This document shows, piece after piece, positions 1 to 7,880 of a stretch of 64,000 bases of DNA. The notes beneath the pieces are model-generated. The model did no database searches. It was not told the DNA's origin and was given only the letters and a program-made list of their open reading frames with translations. Position 1 is the first letter of the stretch; each line of letters opens with the position of its first letter. The stretch covers positions 62,001 through 126,000 of the forward strand of contig JBBRAY010000004.1 of assembly GCA_038206355.1 (NCBI GenBank), written 5' to 3'. The position numbers and the translations under genes were made by a program. This DNA is from JAPLDB01 sp038206355 (GTDB lineage Bacteria > Bacteroidota > Bacteroidia > AKYH767-A > 2013-40CM-41-45).

Positions 1-499
1 TGATCGTCCTGGCTAAGCTGATTCGTTTACGCATTCCACCTGATAGCTGCGACGGCATTTTATTCAGTGCATCTGCAAGGCCTACATTTTCCAGCACCTC
101 TTTGACTTTTTCGTCAATTTCTTTTTCAGAAAGATTTTTTCTTGTTCTGCGTAACGGAAATTCAAGATTGTGTTTTACAGTCATTGAATCATATAACGCT
201 CCGCTCTGAAAAAGAAATCCGATTTTTTGTCTCGCCTCATCCAGTTCATGTCTGTTCATTGACGACACATTTTTTCCGAAGACATTGATGGTGCCGCTGT
301 CGGAATTCAGCAAACGAACAATGCATTTTACCAGAACGGATTTACCGCTGCCCGATTTACCGAGCACCACTAAATTTTCTTCTTTGAAAAGTTTCAGAGA
401 AATATTTTTCAATACTTCCTGGCTACCGAATGATTTCTTCAGATCATTGATTTCAATAACCCCCGTAGCTTCCACGTTTTTATTTTCAGCAGCAATCAT
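1..499 (-). CDS. mlaF: MlaF-type lipid ABC transporter ATPase (partial)
   Basis: The gene reads leftwards from an ATG at 499 and runs off the window, so only the first 166 residues are visible. It is an ABC ATPase: Walker A is GKSGSGKS, the Q-loop lies in the FLFQSGALYDSM stretch, and the signature is LSGGMRKR near the window edge. The 'GALYDSMTV' segment and the LSGGMRKR signature are typical of MlaF/Mkl ATPases, which power retrograde phospholipid transport between outer and inner membrane with an MlaE permease. The ATG overlaps the stop of the mlaE-like gene by four bases (ATGA), so the two are translationally coupled. Walker B and the His switch lie outside the window. Substrate is inferred from the family only. 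Confidence 0.9.
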   Translation of the reverse strand, partial: MIAAENKNVEATGVIEINDLKKSFGSQEVLKNISLKLFKEENLVVLGKSGSGKSVLVKCIVRLLNSDSGTINVFGKNVSSMNRHELDEARQKIGFLFQSGALYDSMTVKHNLEFPLRRTRKNLSEKEIDEKVKEVLENVGLADALNKMPSQLSGGMRKRISLARTI

Positions 500-1332
500 A
501 GGAGGTCGGTTATTTGAACAGCAATCATATCTACAATGATCACCAATAAAGAAGACAGCACAACAGCAGAGTTCGCTGCAATACCCACGCTTTCTGTTCC
601 ACGACCGGCATTGTAACCTTTGTAGCAGCCGACCAATCCAATCACTCCACCGAAGAAAAAAGATTTTACTACAGCGGGTAAAAAATCAATAAACTCGACA
701 TGACTGAAGGCCTGTGAAAAAAATAAAACAAAACTTACGTCACCTTTAATATTGGCTCCAACCCAACTCCCCAATATTCCAAGTATATCAGCATAAAGAA
801 TTAGTAATGGTATCATCAGCGTTGCGGCGAGAACGCGTGTTACTACAAGGAACCGGATCGGGTTGGTAGATGAAACTTCCATCGCATCTATTTGTTCAGT
901 CACTTTCATCGAGCCTAATTCCGCACCCATGCCTGATCCGATTTTTCCGGCGCAGATCAATGCTGTAATGACCGGGCCCATTTCCCTGATAAGAGAAACG
1001 GCTACCATTCCCGGGAGCATCGAAACCGCACCAAATCCAAGTAGCGTCGGTCGCGTTTGAATAGTGAGCACCAATCCCATAATGGTTCCTGTGATGGAAA
1101 TCAGCGGCAAAGATTTATATCCGATTTGATAACACTGATACATGAATTCTTTGAATTCAAAATTGCGCGAAAACGTTTCCCTGATGATGCGCATGATGAA
1201 TATAAAAACGTCAGCAATATCCGTCAGGAAATTATTCGCTTCTTCCGTCTTAGCCATAGTTTTTTCGCTCAGTTTGATGGATTGCCTGGTTGCGAAACCC
1301 TTTGCTTTTACTACGGGATTGACTATTTTCAT
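496..1332 (-). CDS. mlaE: MlaE-family lipid ABC transporter permease
   Basis: 278 residues with about five hydrophobic segments. The central stretch (ISITGTIMGLVLTIQ, then LIREMGPVITALICAGKIGSGMGAELGSMKVTEQIDAM) is the MlaE signature, including the E-G-P motif and the cytoplasmic coupling helix with 'TEQIDAM'. The family forms the inner-membrane permease of the MlaFEDB lipid transporter. An internal ATG at residue 26 would give a length closer to the family norm, so the N-terminal 25 residues are uncertain. It overlaps the downstream ATPase gene by four bases. The Mce-domain substrate-binding partner (MlaD) probably lies left of the window; it is not visible here. Confidence 0.93.
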   Translation of the reverse strand: MKIVNPVVKAKGFATRQSIKLSEKTMAKTEEANNFLTDIADVFIFIMRIIRETFSRNFEFKEFMYQCYQIGYKSLPLISITGTIMGLVLTIQTRPTLLGFGAVSMLPGMVAVSLIREMGPVITALICAGKIGSGMGAELGSMKVTEQIDAMEVSSTNPIRFLVVTRVLAATLMIPLLILYADILGILGSWVGANIKGDVSFVLFFSQAFSHVEFIDFLPAVVKSFFFGGVIGLVGCYKGYNAGRGTESVGIAANSAVVLSSLLVIIVDMIAVQITDLL

Positions 1333-1348
1333 TTTATTTATTTTCTTT

Positions 1349-1822
1349 TCAATTCAAATATCTGCGCAATATCCATGAGATGGTTTCATGTTCTTCCATA
1401 ATGCCGGTAAGAAAATCGGCAGTTCCGGCATCTTTATATTTATCACTGCAGAGATCAACCTGTTTTCTCAAATGCCTTGTCAGTTTTTCATGATCATCCA
1501 ATAATTCCCCAAGCATATTTTTTTGTGAAGGATATTTTCCCGGCGATTCTTTCAATGTTGTTGTTGCGGAAAATTCTTTCAGCGTACCGATGGTCTTTGC
1601 ACCAAGTTTGTTTATCCGCTCCGCAATTTCATCAATGTATTCTTCGAGTTGCTTGTATTGACCTTCAAAAAGTTTATGGAGTTCCATAAAGCTTTCACCA
1701 CTTACGTTCCAATGAAATTTTCTTGTCTTTACATATAATATCATTTCATCGGCAAGAAGAACAGTGAGTATTGAAGTAGTATTATCTAAATTTTTGCCCG
1801 AGATACCTATGTTTGGTTTCAT
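1349..1822 (-). CDS. dps: Dps-like ferritin family DNA-protection protein
   Basis: 157 residues, the usual Dps length. The first helix contains KFHWNV and the second DEIAERI; H37, H49, D64 and E68 match the inter-subunit ferroxidase ligands of Dps (H...H...D...E). The family forms dodecamers that oxidise Fe(II) with peroxide and shield DNA in starvation or oxidative stress. The short tail means DNA binding cannot be assumed. It ends 17 bases before the mlaE-like ATG and follows a block of small stress-type membrane proteins on the same strand, which fits a stress role. Confidence 0.93.
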   Translation of the reverse strand: MKPNIGISGKNLDNTTSILTVLLADEMILYVKTRKFHWNVSGESFMELHKLFEGQYKQLEEYIDEIAERINKLGAKTIGTLKEFSATTTLKESPGKYPSQKNMLGELLDDHEKLTRHLRKQVDLCSDKYKDAGTADFLTGIMEEHETISWILRRYLN

Positions 1823-1885
1823 TTTAATTTCTTTAGTGGTTTAAATTATTTTCGGACCTTATTTTATAAAATTCAGTTTCAGATT

Positions 1886-2443
1886 TTATTCTGTGGGTAC
1901 AAAACTACCCAATAAAAATTCCCGGTGCCGCAAAGACTCCACATATTCCAGGATCATTTTAGGGATTGCATTTAACAGAATGAAATGGAGCATTCCGGGA
2001 ATTCCCCAAAGCCACCCTCCGGTAGATAGAGCAACCACTGACGTCAACGTATTGATATTCACATTTGAAGCAACGACTTTCGGAATAATTAAATGATTGC
2101 CTGCAATTTGTATAAGAACGTAAGCGACTGGTACAAGTAAAATATATGCCGACATTTTTGTAACAAGTAATATAAGCATTGGTAGTTCACCTGCAATTAT
2201 TCCGCCCGAAAATGTATTCACCTTTACGATGGATTCGGTGACGCAGTACATCAATGCATAATCAATTACGGGAGCCAATAAAAAATAACCGTAAACAGAA
2301 GGCGGTACGATATCGACAGGAGTAGCGCAAATTGCCGGTACTGCAAACTGTTGCGCAATAGGCAACATGCAGGTAAGGACAATTAACCCGATCAGTACTA
2401 ATGATGCATATACATTCCGGAGAAATTTGAACTCAGGATTCAA
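1886..2443 (-). CDS. AI-2E-type permease, internally shortened
   Basis: 185 residues, mostly hydrophobic. The C-terminal 80 residues (QIAGNHLIIPKVVASNVNI, then STGGWLWGIPGM) match the conserved end of the AI-2E/PerM permease family. Full members are about 340-370 residues, so roughly half is missing; the N-terminal membrane segments seem joined directly to the C-terminal ones with the middle lost. The reading frame is intact. The start is a TTG at 2443 that overlaps the upstream stop (TTGA), which indicates translational coupling to the preceding small gene. Either a reduced functional variant or a relic; transport activity should not be assumed. Confidence 0.7.
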   Translation of the reverse strand: MNPEFKFLRNVYASLVLIGLIVLTCMLPIAQQFAVPAICATPVDIVPPSVYGYFLLAPVIDYALMYCVTESIVKVNTFSGGIIAGELPMLILLVTKMSAYILLVPVAYVLIQIAGNHLIIPKVVASNVNINTLTSVVALSTGGWLWGIPGMLHFILLNAIPKMILEYVESLRHREFLLGSFVPTE

Positions 2444-2832
2444 GGTGCTGCAGTTTCTTTTTTTCCGAAGAATTTCTTCGTTATTTGCCCGATGATGGAT
2501 TTTATTCCGCCTGCATTTTTTGAAACGATTGCTGTTACACCCATTTGTAATATTCCGCCAAACAATATCTTAAGAGGATTGTGCGTTACTCCAACGGCCA
2601 ATTTTCTGGAAATGTATCCGGCTGTCATACCTACTGCTGAATCCAGAACATCATTTTTAAAATCAGGTGCACCAACAAAATCATTGAATGTGCTTTTAAG
2701 AAGGTTAACCGGCTTTATGCCTTCGTAGGTAATTGCAAATTGTTCCTTCAATAGCTGTTCATTCCTGCTGTATTTTAATTCAAGCACCTGGATCGCTTCC
2801 TTCAATTCTTCTACAGAAGTAATTTTTTTCAT
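2440..2832 (-). CDS. Conserved Bacteroidota small membrane-associated protein
   Basis: 130 residues, no recognised enzymatic domain. The N-terminus (about 1-35) is a charged helix likely to be a coiled coil. A Gly/Ala-rich hydrophobic stretch around 80-105 (LKILFGGILQMGVTAIVS) could insert in or lie on the membrane. The tail is basic (KKFFGKKE). Similar proteins commonly sit beside holin-III-like and YtxH proteins in this phylum, as here: it starts six bases after the holin-like gene and ends overlapping the TTG of the AI-2E-type gene. Function unknown; likely part of an envelope-stress block. Confidence 0.7.
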   Translation of the reverse strand: MKKITSVEELKEAIQVLELKYSRNEQLLKEQFAITYEGIKPVNLLKSTFNDFVGAPDFKNDVLDSAVGMTAGYISRKLAVGVTHNPLKILFGGILQMGVTAIVSKNAGGIKSIIGQITKKFFGKKETAAP

Positions 2833-2838
2833 TGGGCA

Positions 2839-3180
2839 TTATTTAAACATTTGTGTGATGAGTGAATTGTTGATTCTCATCTTAATTTTTTCGTGGAGAA
2901 AGAAATACAAAACAATTCCGGCGATGGCATAAAATGCAGCCACACAAAAGAAGCCGTAGTATGGTTTACCAAGTTCTTCGCCAATCCAGAGTGACAGACC
3001 GATATTAACAAGGACTAAGAAAATGGAAAGGACCAAGACAACAGCGCCGCGCGAAATGAGTGCGGATGTTACATCCGCTGTTTTTTCGAGCGCTTTGAGT
3101 TTCATTAACTCATAACCCGATTTTCCATATTCCTGCGCCCGTTCAATCAGCGGTTCAATAAGATTTGTTTTTTCCTCCAT
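2839..3180 (-). CDS. Holin superfamily III-like membrane protein (DUF1469 type)
   Basis: 113 residues: an amphipathic N-terminal region (1-45) with the segment YGKSGYELMKLKALEKTADV, then two transmembrane helices (about 46-66 and 74-96) and a charged tail. This is the layout of the Actinobacteriophage_holin_6/DUF1469 family found in many non-phage chromosomes. No endolysin or phage gene is nearby, so a lysis role is unlikely. It sits in a tightly spaced run (gaps of 6 and 8 bases) with the YtxH-type gene and the 130-residue protein, consistent with one transcript. Confidence 0.8.
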   Translation of the reverse strand: MEEKTNLIEPLIERAQEYGKSGYELMKLKALEKTADVTSALISRGAVVLVLSIFLVLVNIGLSLWIGEELGKPYYGFFCVAAFYAIAGIVLYFFLHEKIKMRINNSLITQMFK

Positions 3181-3188
3181 ATTATTTT

Positions 3189-3461
3189 CTATTTCATTGA
3201 GGCCGCATCTTTTATTTCTTCTGCTTTGGCTTTACCACTTTCAAAAACATGATTTGCTTGTTCTTTGACGGATTTAAATTTTTCTGTAAAGCTTTTTAGT
3301 ACATCTTCCATTTTTTCTTTTAGGTCATCTACCGTGTCGGACCCTTTTTGAGAAATTTTTCTCCGGGTTTCAGATCCTTTATCGGGCGCCAGTAAAATTC
3401 CCAATATTGCTCCGACGGCAACACCTGCCAATACACCCAATACTACTTTTCCTGAATTCAT
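3189..3461 (-). CDS. YtxH domain-containing protein
   Basis: 90 residues. It opens with a glycine-rich membrane helix (GVLAGVAVGAILGILLAPDKG, residues 9-29), where 'LLAPDKGSETRRKI' is the YtxH hallmark, followed by a long Lys/Glu-rich helix likely to form a coiled coil. YtxH proteins are general-stress-associated in Firmicutes; in Bacteroidota they are common but uncharacterised. It is the first of the closely spaced holin-like/130-aa/AI-2E run. The membrane topology is seen in the sequence; a stress role is inferred. Confidence 0.88.
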   Translation of the reverse strand: MNSGKVVLGVLAGVAVGAILGILLAPDKGSETRRKISQKGSDTVDDLKEKMEDVLKSFTEKFKSVKEQANHVFESGKAKAEEIKDAASMK

Positions 3462-3498
3462 GATTTTATTTATTTAGATTATTTTATTGATGTAATTT

Positions 3499-3654
3499 TC
3501 AAAGTGGTCTCTTGCCCTGGATAACTCTCAGAATAACAGCAATGAGGGCAATGACAAGAAGGATGTGGATAATTCCGCCTGCGTGGAATCCGATAAATCC
3601 AACGGCCCAGCCGATGATGAGGATTACTGCAATAAGGTAAAGTAGGTTTCCCAT
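3499..3654 (-). CDS. Lmo0937-family small membrane protein
   Basis: A 51-residue product beginning MGNLLYLIAVILIIGWAVGF, with a second hydrophobic segment (IIHILLVIALIAVILRVIQG) and a short basic tail. The two-helix pattern with W16-A-V-G-F and the V-I-Q-G ending match the Lmo0937 family of tiny membrane proteins. It begins at the ATG at 3654 and is separated by 37 bases from the YtxH-type gene. The family is widespread, usually in stress-induced clusters; the molecular role is unknown. Two dyad sequences lie directly upstream (3672-3711). Confidence 0.85.
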   Translation of the reverse strand: MGNLLYLIAVILIIGWAVGFIGFHAGGIIHILLVIALIAVILRVIQGKRPL

Positions 3655-3671
3655 TTAGTTTTGGATTTTAT

Positions 3672-3711
3672 TTTTCTGTTTGATCAGAAAATGTGTGAAT
3701 GAATTTTCACA
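3672..3711 (-). promoter_or_regulatory. Two adjacent dyads upstream of the small stress-gene block
   Basis: TTTTCTG and CAGAAAA (3672-3678 and 3685-3691) are perfect inverted arms around six bases. TGTGAA and TTCACA (3694-3699 and 3706-3711) form a second dyad, also with six bases between the arms. They lie 18 to 57 bases upstream of the ATG at 3654, a plausible operator position. The second resembles a CRP/FNR-like half-site pair but with eight rather than six bases between TGTGA and TCACA. The regulator is unknown. Confidence 0.35.
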
Positions 3712-3813
3712 GGACAAATGTGATGCATGCGCAGCAGAAAAGAGTTACAGAATTATTTAAAAGGGTTACATGATTCACACATTTAAAGAACAGGAATGCT
3801 GTATTTACCCCGC

Positions 3814-3827
3814 CTGATTGCAATCAG
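3814..3827. promoter_or_regulatory. 14-base perfect palindrome in an intergenic region
   Basis: CTGATTGCAATCAG is a perfect palindrome with no spacer in the 243-base gap between the Lmo0937-type gene and the 121-residue gene, both on the minus strand. A loopless palindrome of this size suits a dimeric DNA-binding protein better than an RNA hairpin. No other copy was noticed in the window. Confidence 0.3.
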
Positions 3828-3897
3828 AAGGAACTATAATTTGGTAGAATTATTTTTTAGGAAGGATGCTTAGAACTAATTAGTCGGGCATCAAATT

Positions 3898-4263
3898 TCA
3901 TTCAGCAGTCTTAATGCTGTTTATAAAATAATCAGTTTCACCGGTCCATGGTAAATGACCTCTCTTTTGTTCATAATGTAAAGTGACGTGCTTGCCTTCA
4001 AAATCAAACAACACATTGGCAATACTGTCTTCTTTCACAGAGAAGAAAAATTTTTCTGATGCAATCATTGTGTTGCCCGTGCTGGCAATACTGCTCATGA
4101 TCAACTCGCCTTCATACGTTTTAAAGATATTTCCTTTCTTCGAAAATTTTTGTAGAATGCCTGAACGGTTTCCTTCACTAAAGGTGTTGTAGTAATGCCA
4201 GTAAAATAAAAATGAAAGTAAAACGACAATGATAACGACAGCCCACACCAATACTTTTTTCAT
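3898..4263 (-). CDS. Conserved membrane-anchored protein (often mislabelled 6-phosphogluconate dehydrogenase)
   Basis: 121 residues: one N-terminal transmembrane helix (5-22) followed by a small extracytoplasmic domain. The segments 'EGNRSGILQKFSKKGNIFKT' and 'LHYEQKRGHLPWTGETDY' match a conserved Bacteroidota family that databases often call 6-phosphogluconate dehydrogenase. Nothing in the sequence supports that name: there is no nucleotide-binding fold and the protein is far too short. Function unknown. A perfect TAnnTTTG -7 box sits 20 bases upstream. Confidence 0.8.
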   Translation of the reverse strand: MKKVLVWAVVIIVVLLSFLFYWHYYNTFSEGNRSGILQKFSKKGNIFKTYEGELIMSSIASTGNTMIASEKFFFSVKEDSIANVLFDFEGKHVTLHYEQKRGHLPWTGETDYFINSIKTAE

Positions 4264-4282
4264 AAGATGAAATTTCCTGATA

Positions 4283-4290
4283 CAAAGCTA
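4283..4290 (-). promoter_or_regulatory. Bacteroidota-type -7 box for the 121-aa gene
   Basis: Read on the minus strand this is TAGCTTTG, an exact match to TAnnTTTG. It would start transcription about 10-15 bases before the ATG at 4263. No TTTG -33 element is present at the expected 19-base spacing, so the call rests on the -7 box alone. Confidence 0.4.
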
Positions 4291-4454
4291 ATATTAATCC
4301 GTTAGTGCGGGGCATTACACACTGATTTATGATGAATATTCATTGTCCGCAGATTTAAACTTAATTAATGAGAAGAATTACTTCGGTTTTTAAAACACAA
4401 ATTTTTCGGCGTATTATTGTCTTCCAATTAATATACAGGAAAAAACAAAAAAAA

Positions 4455-7400
4455 ATGAAAAAAACTCTGTCTAGCTGCATGATCTTTAGCCTAATGCTCG
4501 TTTCGGTTTTTTCTAACAATGCATCTGCACAACAGGATGCACGACTGCTCAGGTTTCCCGCTGTGTCTCAATCATCAGTCGTATTCACCTACGCAGGAGA
4601 TTTATATGCTGTTGCACGGTCGGGCGGACTTGCGCGCAAAATCACCAGCGATGAAGGAATGGAAATGTTTGCGCACTTTTCTCCTGATGGAAAAACAATT
4701 GCTTTTACCGGGCAGTATGACGGCAATACAGAGGTGTTTACAATTCCTGCTGAAGGTGGCGTTCCTGTTCGTCTCACTTACACCGCCACACTCGGGCGCG
4801 ATGACGTAAGCGACCGCATGGGCCCCAACAACATCGTGCTTACGTGGCGCGACGACAACAGCATTGTTTACCGCTCACGTAAAAAGTCGTTCAATGATTT
4901 TAAAGGACAACTATTCATAGCACATACGAGCGGCGGATTGTCAGAGGAACTTCCGTTTTCTGTTGGGGGCGCACTTTCTTATTCACCCGACAAAAAGAAG
5001 ATAGCGATGAACAGGATATTCCGCGCCTTCCGCACGTGGAAGTATTACAAAGGCGGCATGGCCGATGACGTCTGGATTTTTGATACTGAAACTAAGCAGT
5101 GGGAAAACATCACCAACAATAATTTCCAGGATATCTGGCCAATGTGGAGTGGAGATAAAATTTATTATATCAGCGACCGCGACCGCATCATGAATCTTTT
5201 TTGCTATGATACAAAGACAAAGCAAACAACCAAACTTACCAACTACACTGACTTCGATATTAAATATCCTTCTCTCGGAAGCGATGCCATTGCATATGAG
5301 CAGGGAGGATATGTACATGTATATGATCTGAAAACTTCAACCGATTCAAAGATCACCATCAAAATTGCTGACGATGCAGATGGAGGCCGCAACACATGGA
5401 TTGACGCAACTAAGTTTATCAACAATGCAGACATTGGTGCTGATGGCAACCGCCTTGTGATGTCTGCCCGCGGAGACGTATGGACGATACCCGTGAAGAG
5501 CGGCATTACAAGAAACCTGACCAAAAGCAGCGGGAGTCATGAGCGTGATGCGCAGTGGAGCCCTGACGGAAAAAGCATTGCTTACATCAGTGATGCAAGC
5601 GGTGAAACAGAAATTTATATGATGAAGCAGGACGGAAGTGAAGCCCCTGTTCAGCTTACTAAAAATGGGGATACTTATAAATATGCAGTCACCTGGAGTG
5701 CGGACAGCAAGAAGATCATGTGGAGCGACAATAAGCTGCGGATATTTTACGTGAATGTGGATTCGAAGGAACAAGTGCTCGTTGACCAGGCGAAGACAGG
5801 CGAGTCAGCCAGCCAGTGGTGGAGCCCCGACAGCAAATGGATTGTATTTACGAAGCAAGATGATGCCAATCGTCTGATCGTAATGTTGTATGAAGTTGCT
5901 TCGAAAAAATCAACACCGGTAACTGATGGCTGGTACAATTCCTACAATGCATCATTCAGTGATGATGGTATGTATCTCGTCTTCGTTTCCGACCGGGACT
6001 TCAACCCGATTTATTCAGCAACAGAATGGAATCATGCCTATGCCGACATGAGCAAAGTTTATCTTGTAACGCTTGCTAAAAATACCCCATCTCCATTTGC
6101 TCCGAAGAATGACGAAGTGAATCTGAAGGAAGATAAGAAAGACGATGCAACAGAAAAGAAAAAGGATTACAATGAAAAAGATAAGAAGAAGGAAGAAGCT
6201 GCAAAGGGAATCATAGTTGATCTTGATGGCATCAACGGACGTATTGTTTCTCTCGACGTTTCTCCCGGAAATTACAACAGCGTATTTTGTATTGGAGAAA
6301 AAGTTTACTACACATCTAATTCTCAGAAGTCTGAAAAGACAGCAATGAAAATGTACGATCTGAAAGAGAAGAAGGAAACAGATCTCGGCAGTGTGAATTA
6401 TTTCACTGTGTCGGCTGATTATAAAAAAATGATGGTGGTGCGTGACAAAAATTATTATTCAATAGATGTTCCCAAAGGAAAGTTTGAACTCGAAAAGGCT
6501 GTTGACCTCAGCAACATGAAAGTTTTTGTGGACCGCCAGTCAGAGTGGACGCAGATATTCAATGAATCATGGAGACAGATGCGCGACTATTTTTGGGACC
6601 CGACCATGAGCAATGTGGACTGGACTGCAATGAAAAAGAAATATGAAGTGTTTCTTCCGTACGTGAACATCCGTTACGACCTCACTTATATTATCGGTGA
6701 GATGATTAGCGAACTGAGCACAGGGCACTCCTACACCGGTGGAGGCGATGCACCAAAACCAGCGCGCATTCAAATGGGTTTGCTTGGCGCCGAAATCACA
6801 CGCGATGCTTCAGGATACTACAGGATTCAAAAAATTCTGAAAGGAGAAAACTGGGACGATCATGACCGTTCACCCCTGCTCGACATTGGCGTCAATGCGA
6901 AAGAAGGAGATTACATCGTTGCAGTGAATGGTGTTTCCACAAAAACGATGAATGATATTTATGAGTCGTTTGTGAACACTGCCGGCAAGCAGGTTGAAAT
7001 CTCATTGAACAGTACTGCCGCTGATGCAGGCGCAAGAAAAGTACTGGTGGTACCGATATCAAGTGAAGGATCACTCTACTATTATAACTGGGTGATGAAC
7101 AATACGAAGAAAGTAAACGATGCGACAAACGGTGAAGTGGGTTACATTCACATTCCGAACATGGGTGTGGAAGGGTTGAATGAATTTGTAAAACATTTTT
7201 ATCCACAGCTTAACAGGAAAGCGCTCATCATTGACGACAGGGGCAATGGCGGAGGAAATGTTTCACCGATGATCATTGAAAGACTGGCACGGGAAATTGC
7301 CATGGTGGGCATGTCGCGAAACAATGTGCCACAAGCGAATCCTTTCGACATGCAACTCGGTCCAAAAGTTGTACTGATTGACCAGTACAGCGCAAGCGAC

Positions 7401-7739
7401 GGCGATATTTTTCCATACCGTTTCAAGAAATTAAAAATGGGAAAAGTAATCGGTCACCGCACATGGGGTGGAGTTGTGGGTATCCGTGGTTCGCTACCAT
7501 TTGTTGACGGAGGATTTCTCAACAAGCCGGAGTTCTCACGCTATGATACTGAAGGTAAAGAATGGATCATGGAAGGATACGGTGTTGATCCCGATATTTT
7601 TGTTGACCAGGATCCATACCTCGAATATACAGGCGTTGATCAGCAGTTAGACAAGGCAATACAGGAAATAAAAACCGAACTGCAACAGCACAAACAAGAA
7701 CTTGCGCCACCGCCGCCATATCCTAAGAAAGACAAATAA
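4455..7739 (+). CDS. Tricorn-like protease
   Basis: 1094 residues from the ATG at 4455, which opens directly into a signal peptide (cleavage near NASA-QQ); an in-frame ATG at 4368 would put 29 basic residues ahead of it and is less likely. Residues about 30-590 carry WD40/PD40-type propeller repeats (FSPDGKTIAFTG, WSPDGKSIAYIS, WSADSKKIMWSD). A Lys/Glu-rich linker follows (about 580-615), then a helical C1 region with LSTGHSYTGGG, a PDZ-like domain (IQKILKGENW ... VAVNGV), and a C2 serine-peptidase region with the nucleophile motif YSASDGDIFPYRF. Tricorn proteases degrade oligopeptides released by larger proteases. The signal peptide predicts a periplasmic or exported enzyme here. Length fits the family (about 1070). 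Confidence 0.93.
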   Translation: MKKTLSSCMIFSLMLVSVFSNNASAQQDARLLRFPAVSQSSVVFTYAGDLYAVARSGGLARKITSDEGMEMFAHFSPDGKTIAFTGQYDGNTEVFTIPAEGGVPVRLTYTATLGRDDVSDRMGPNNIVLTWRDDNSIVYRSRKKSFNDFKGQLFIAHTSGGLSEELPFSVGGALSYSPDKKKIAMNRIFRAFRTWKYYKGGMADDVWIFDTETKQWENITNNNFQDIWPMWSGDKIYYISDRDRIMNLFCYDTKTKQTTKLTNYTDFDIKYPSLGSDAIAYEQGGYVHVYDLKTSTDSKITIKIADDADGGRNTWIDATKFINNADIGADGNRLVMSARGDVWTIPVKSGITRNLTKSSGSHERDAQWSPDGKSIAYISDASGETEIYMMKQDGSEAPVQLTKNGDTYKYAVTWSADSKKIMWSDNKLRIFYVNVDSKEQVLVDQAKTGESASQWWSPDSKWIVFTKQDDANRLIVMLYEVASKKSTPVTDGWYNSYNASFSDDGMYLVFVSDRDFNPIYSATEWNHAYADMSKVYLVTLAKNTPSPFAPKNDEVNLKEDKKDDATEKKKDYNEKDKKKEEAAKGIIVDLDGINGRIVSLDVSPGNYNSVFCIGEKVYYTSNSQKSEKTAMKMYDLKEKKETDLGSVNYFTVSADYKKMMVVRDKNYYSIDVPKGKFELEKAVDLSNMKVFVDRQSEWTQIFNESWRQMRDYFWDPTMSNVDWTAMKKKYEVFLPYVNIRYDLTYIIGEMISELSTGHSYTGGGDAPKPARIQMGLLGAEITRDASGYYRIQKILKGENWDDHDRSPLLDIGVNAKEGDYIVAVNGVSTKTMNDIYESFVNTAGKQVEISLNSTAADAGARKVLVVPISSEGSLYYYNWVMNNTKKVNDATNGEVGYIHIPNMGVEGLNEFVKHFYPQLNRKALIIDDRGNGGGNVSPMIIERLAREIAMVGMSRNNVPQANPFDMQLGPKVVLIDQYSASDGDIFPYRFKKLKMGKVIGHRTWGGVVGIRGSLPFVDGGFLNKPEFSRYDTEGKEWIMEGYGVDPDIFVDQDPYLEYTGVDQQLDKAIQEIKTELQQHKQELAPPPPYPKKDK

Positions 7740-7798
7740 ATTACGGATTACGAATAGGAATACGAATTTACAAATGGTTAACGAATTGCGAATGCATT
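7738..7798. repeat. Degenerate TTACGAA-type short-period repeat
   Basis: Just after the tricorn-like stop the sequence repeats variants of TTACGAA / TACGAAT / ACGAATT at roughly seven-base intervals (ATTACGGATTACGAATAGGA at the start). It is one of several different heptad-like tracts found only in gaps in this window. Confidence 0.45.
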
Positions 7799-7820
7799 AC
7801 CCCGAAGAGGTTTTCCACCT
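7799..7820. repeat. Intergenic hairpin element, copy 1 (AGAGGTTTTCCACCT)
   Basis: The 15-base string at 7806-7820 recurs exactly at 59774-59788. GAGGT and ACCT can pair around a five-base loop. The first copy is preceded by CCCCGA; the second is followed by TCGGGG, so the two copies look like one element with its loop in opposite orientations. Confidence 0.4.
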
Positions 7821-7880
7821 TTTCTGAGTTTCAGTTTAGACCTCGATTTTAATAACTGTTAGAATTCACCTGAATGATAA

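Noticed and set aside
2839..3180. Phage lysis module
   Set aside because: The holin-III-like protein is a chromosomal family member; no endolysin, integrase, capsid or tail gene is nearby.
3694..3711. Canonical CRP site
   Set aside because: TGTGA and TCACA are present but eight bases apart instead of six; kept only as a generic dyad.
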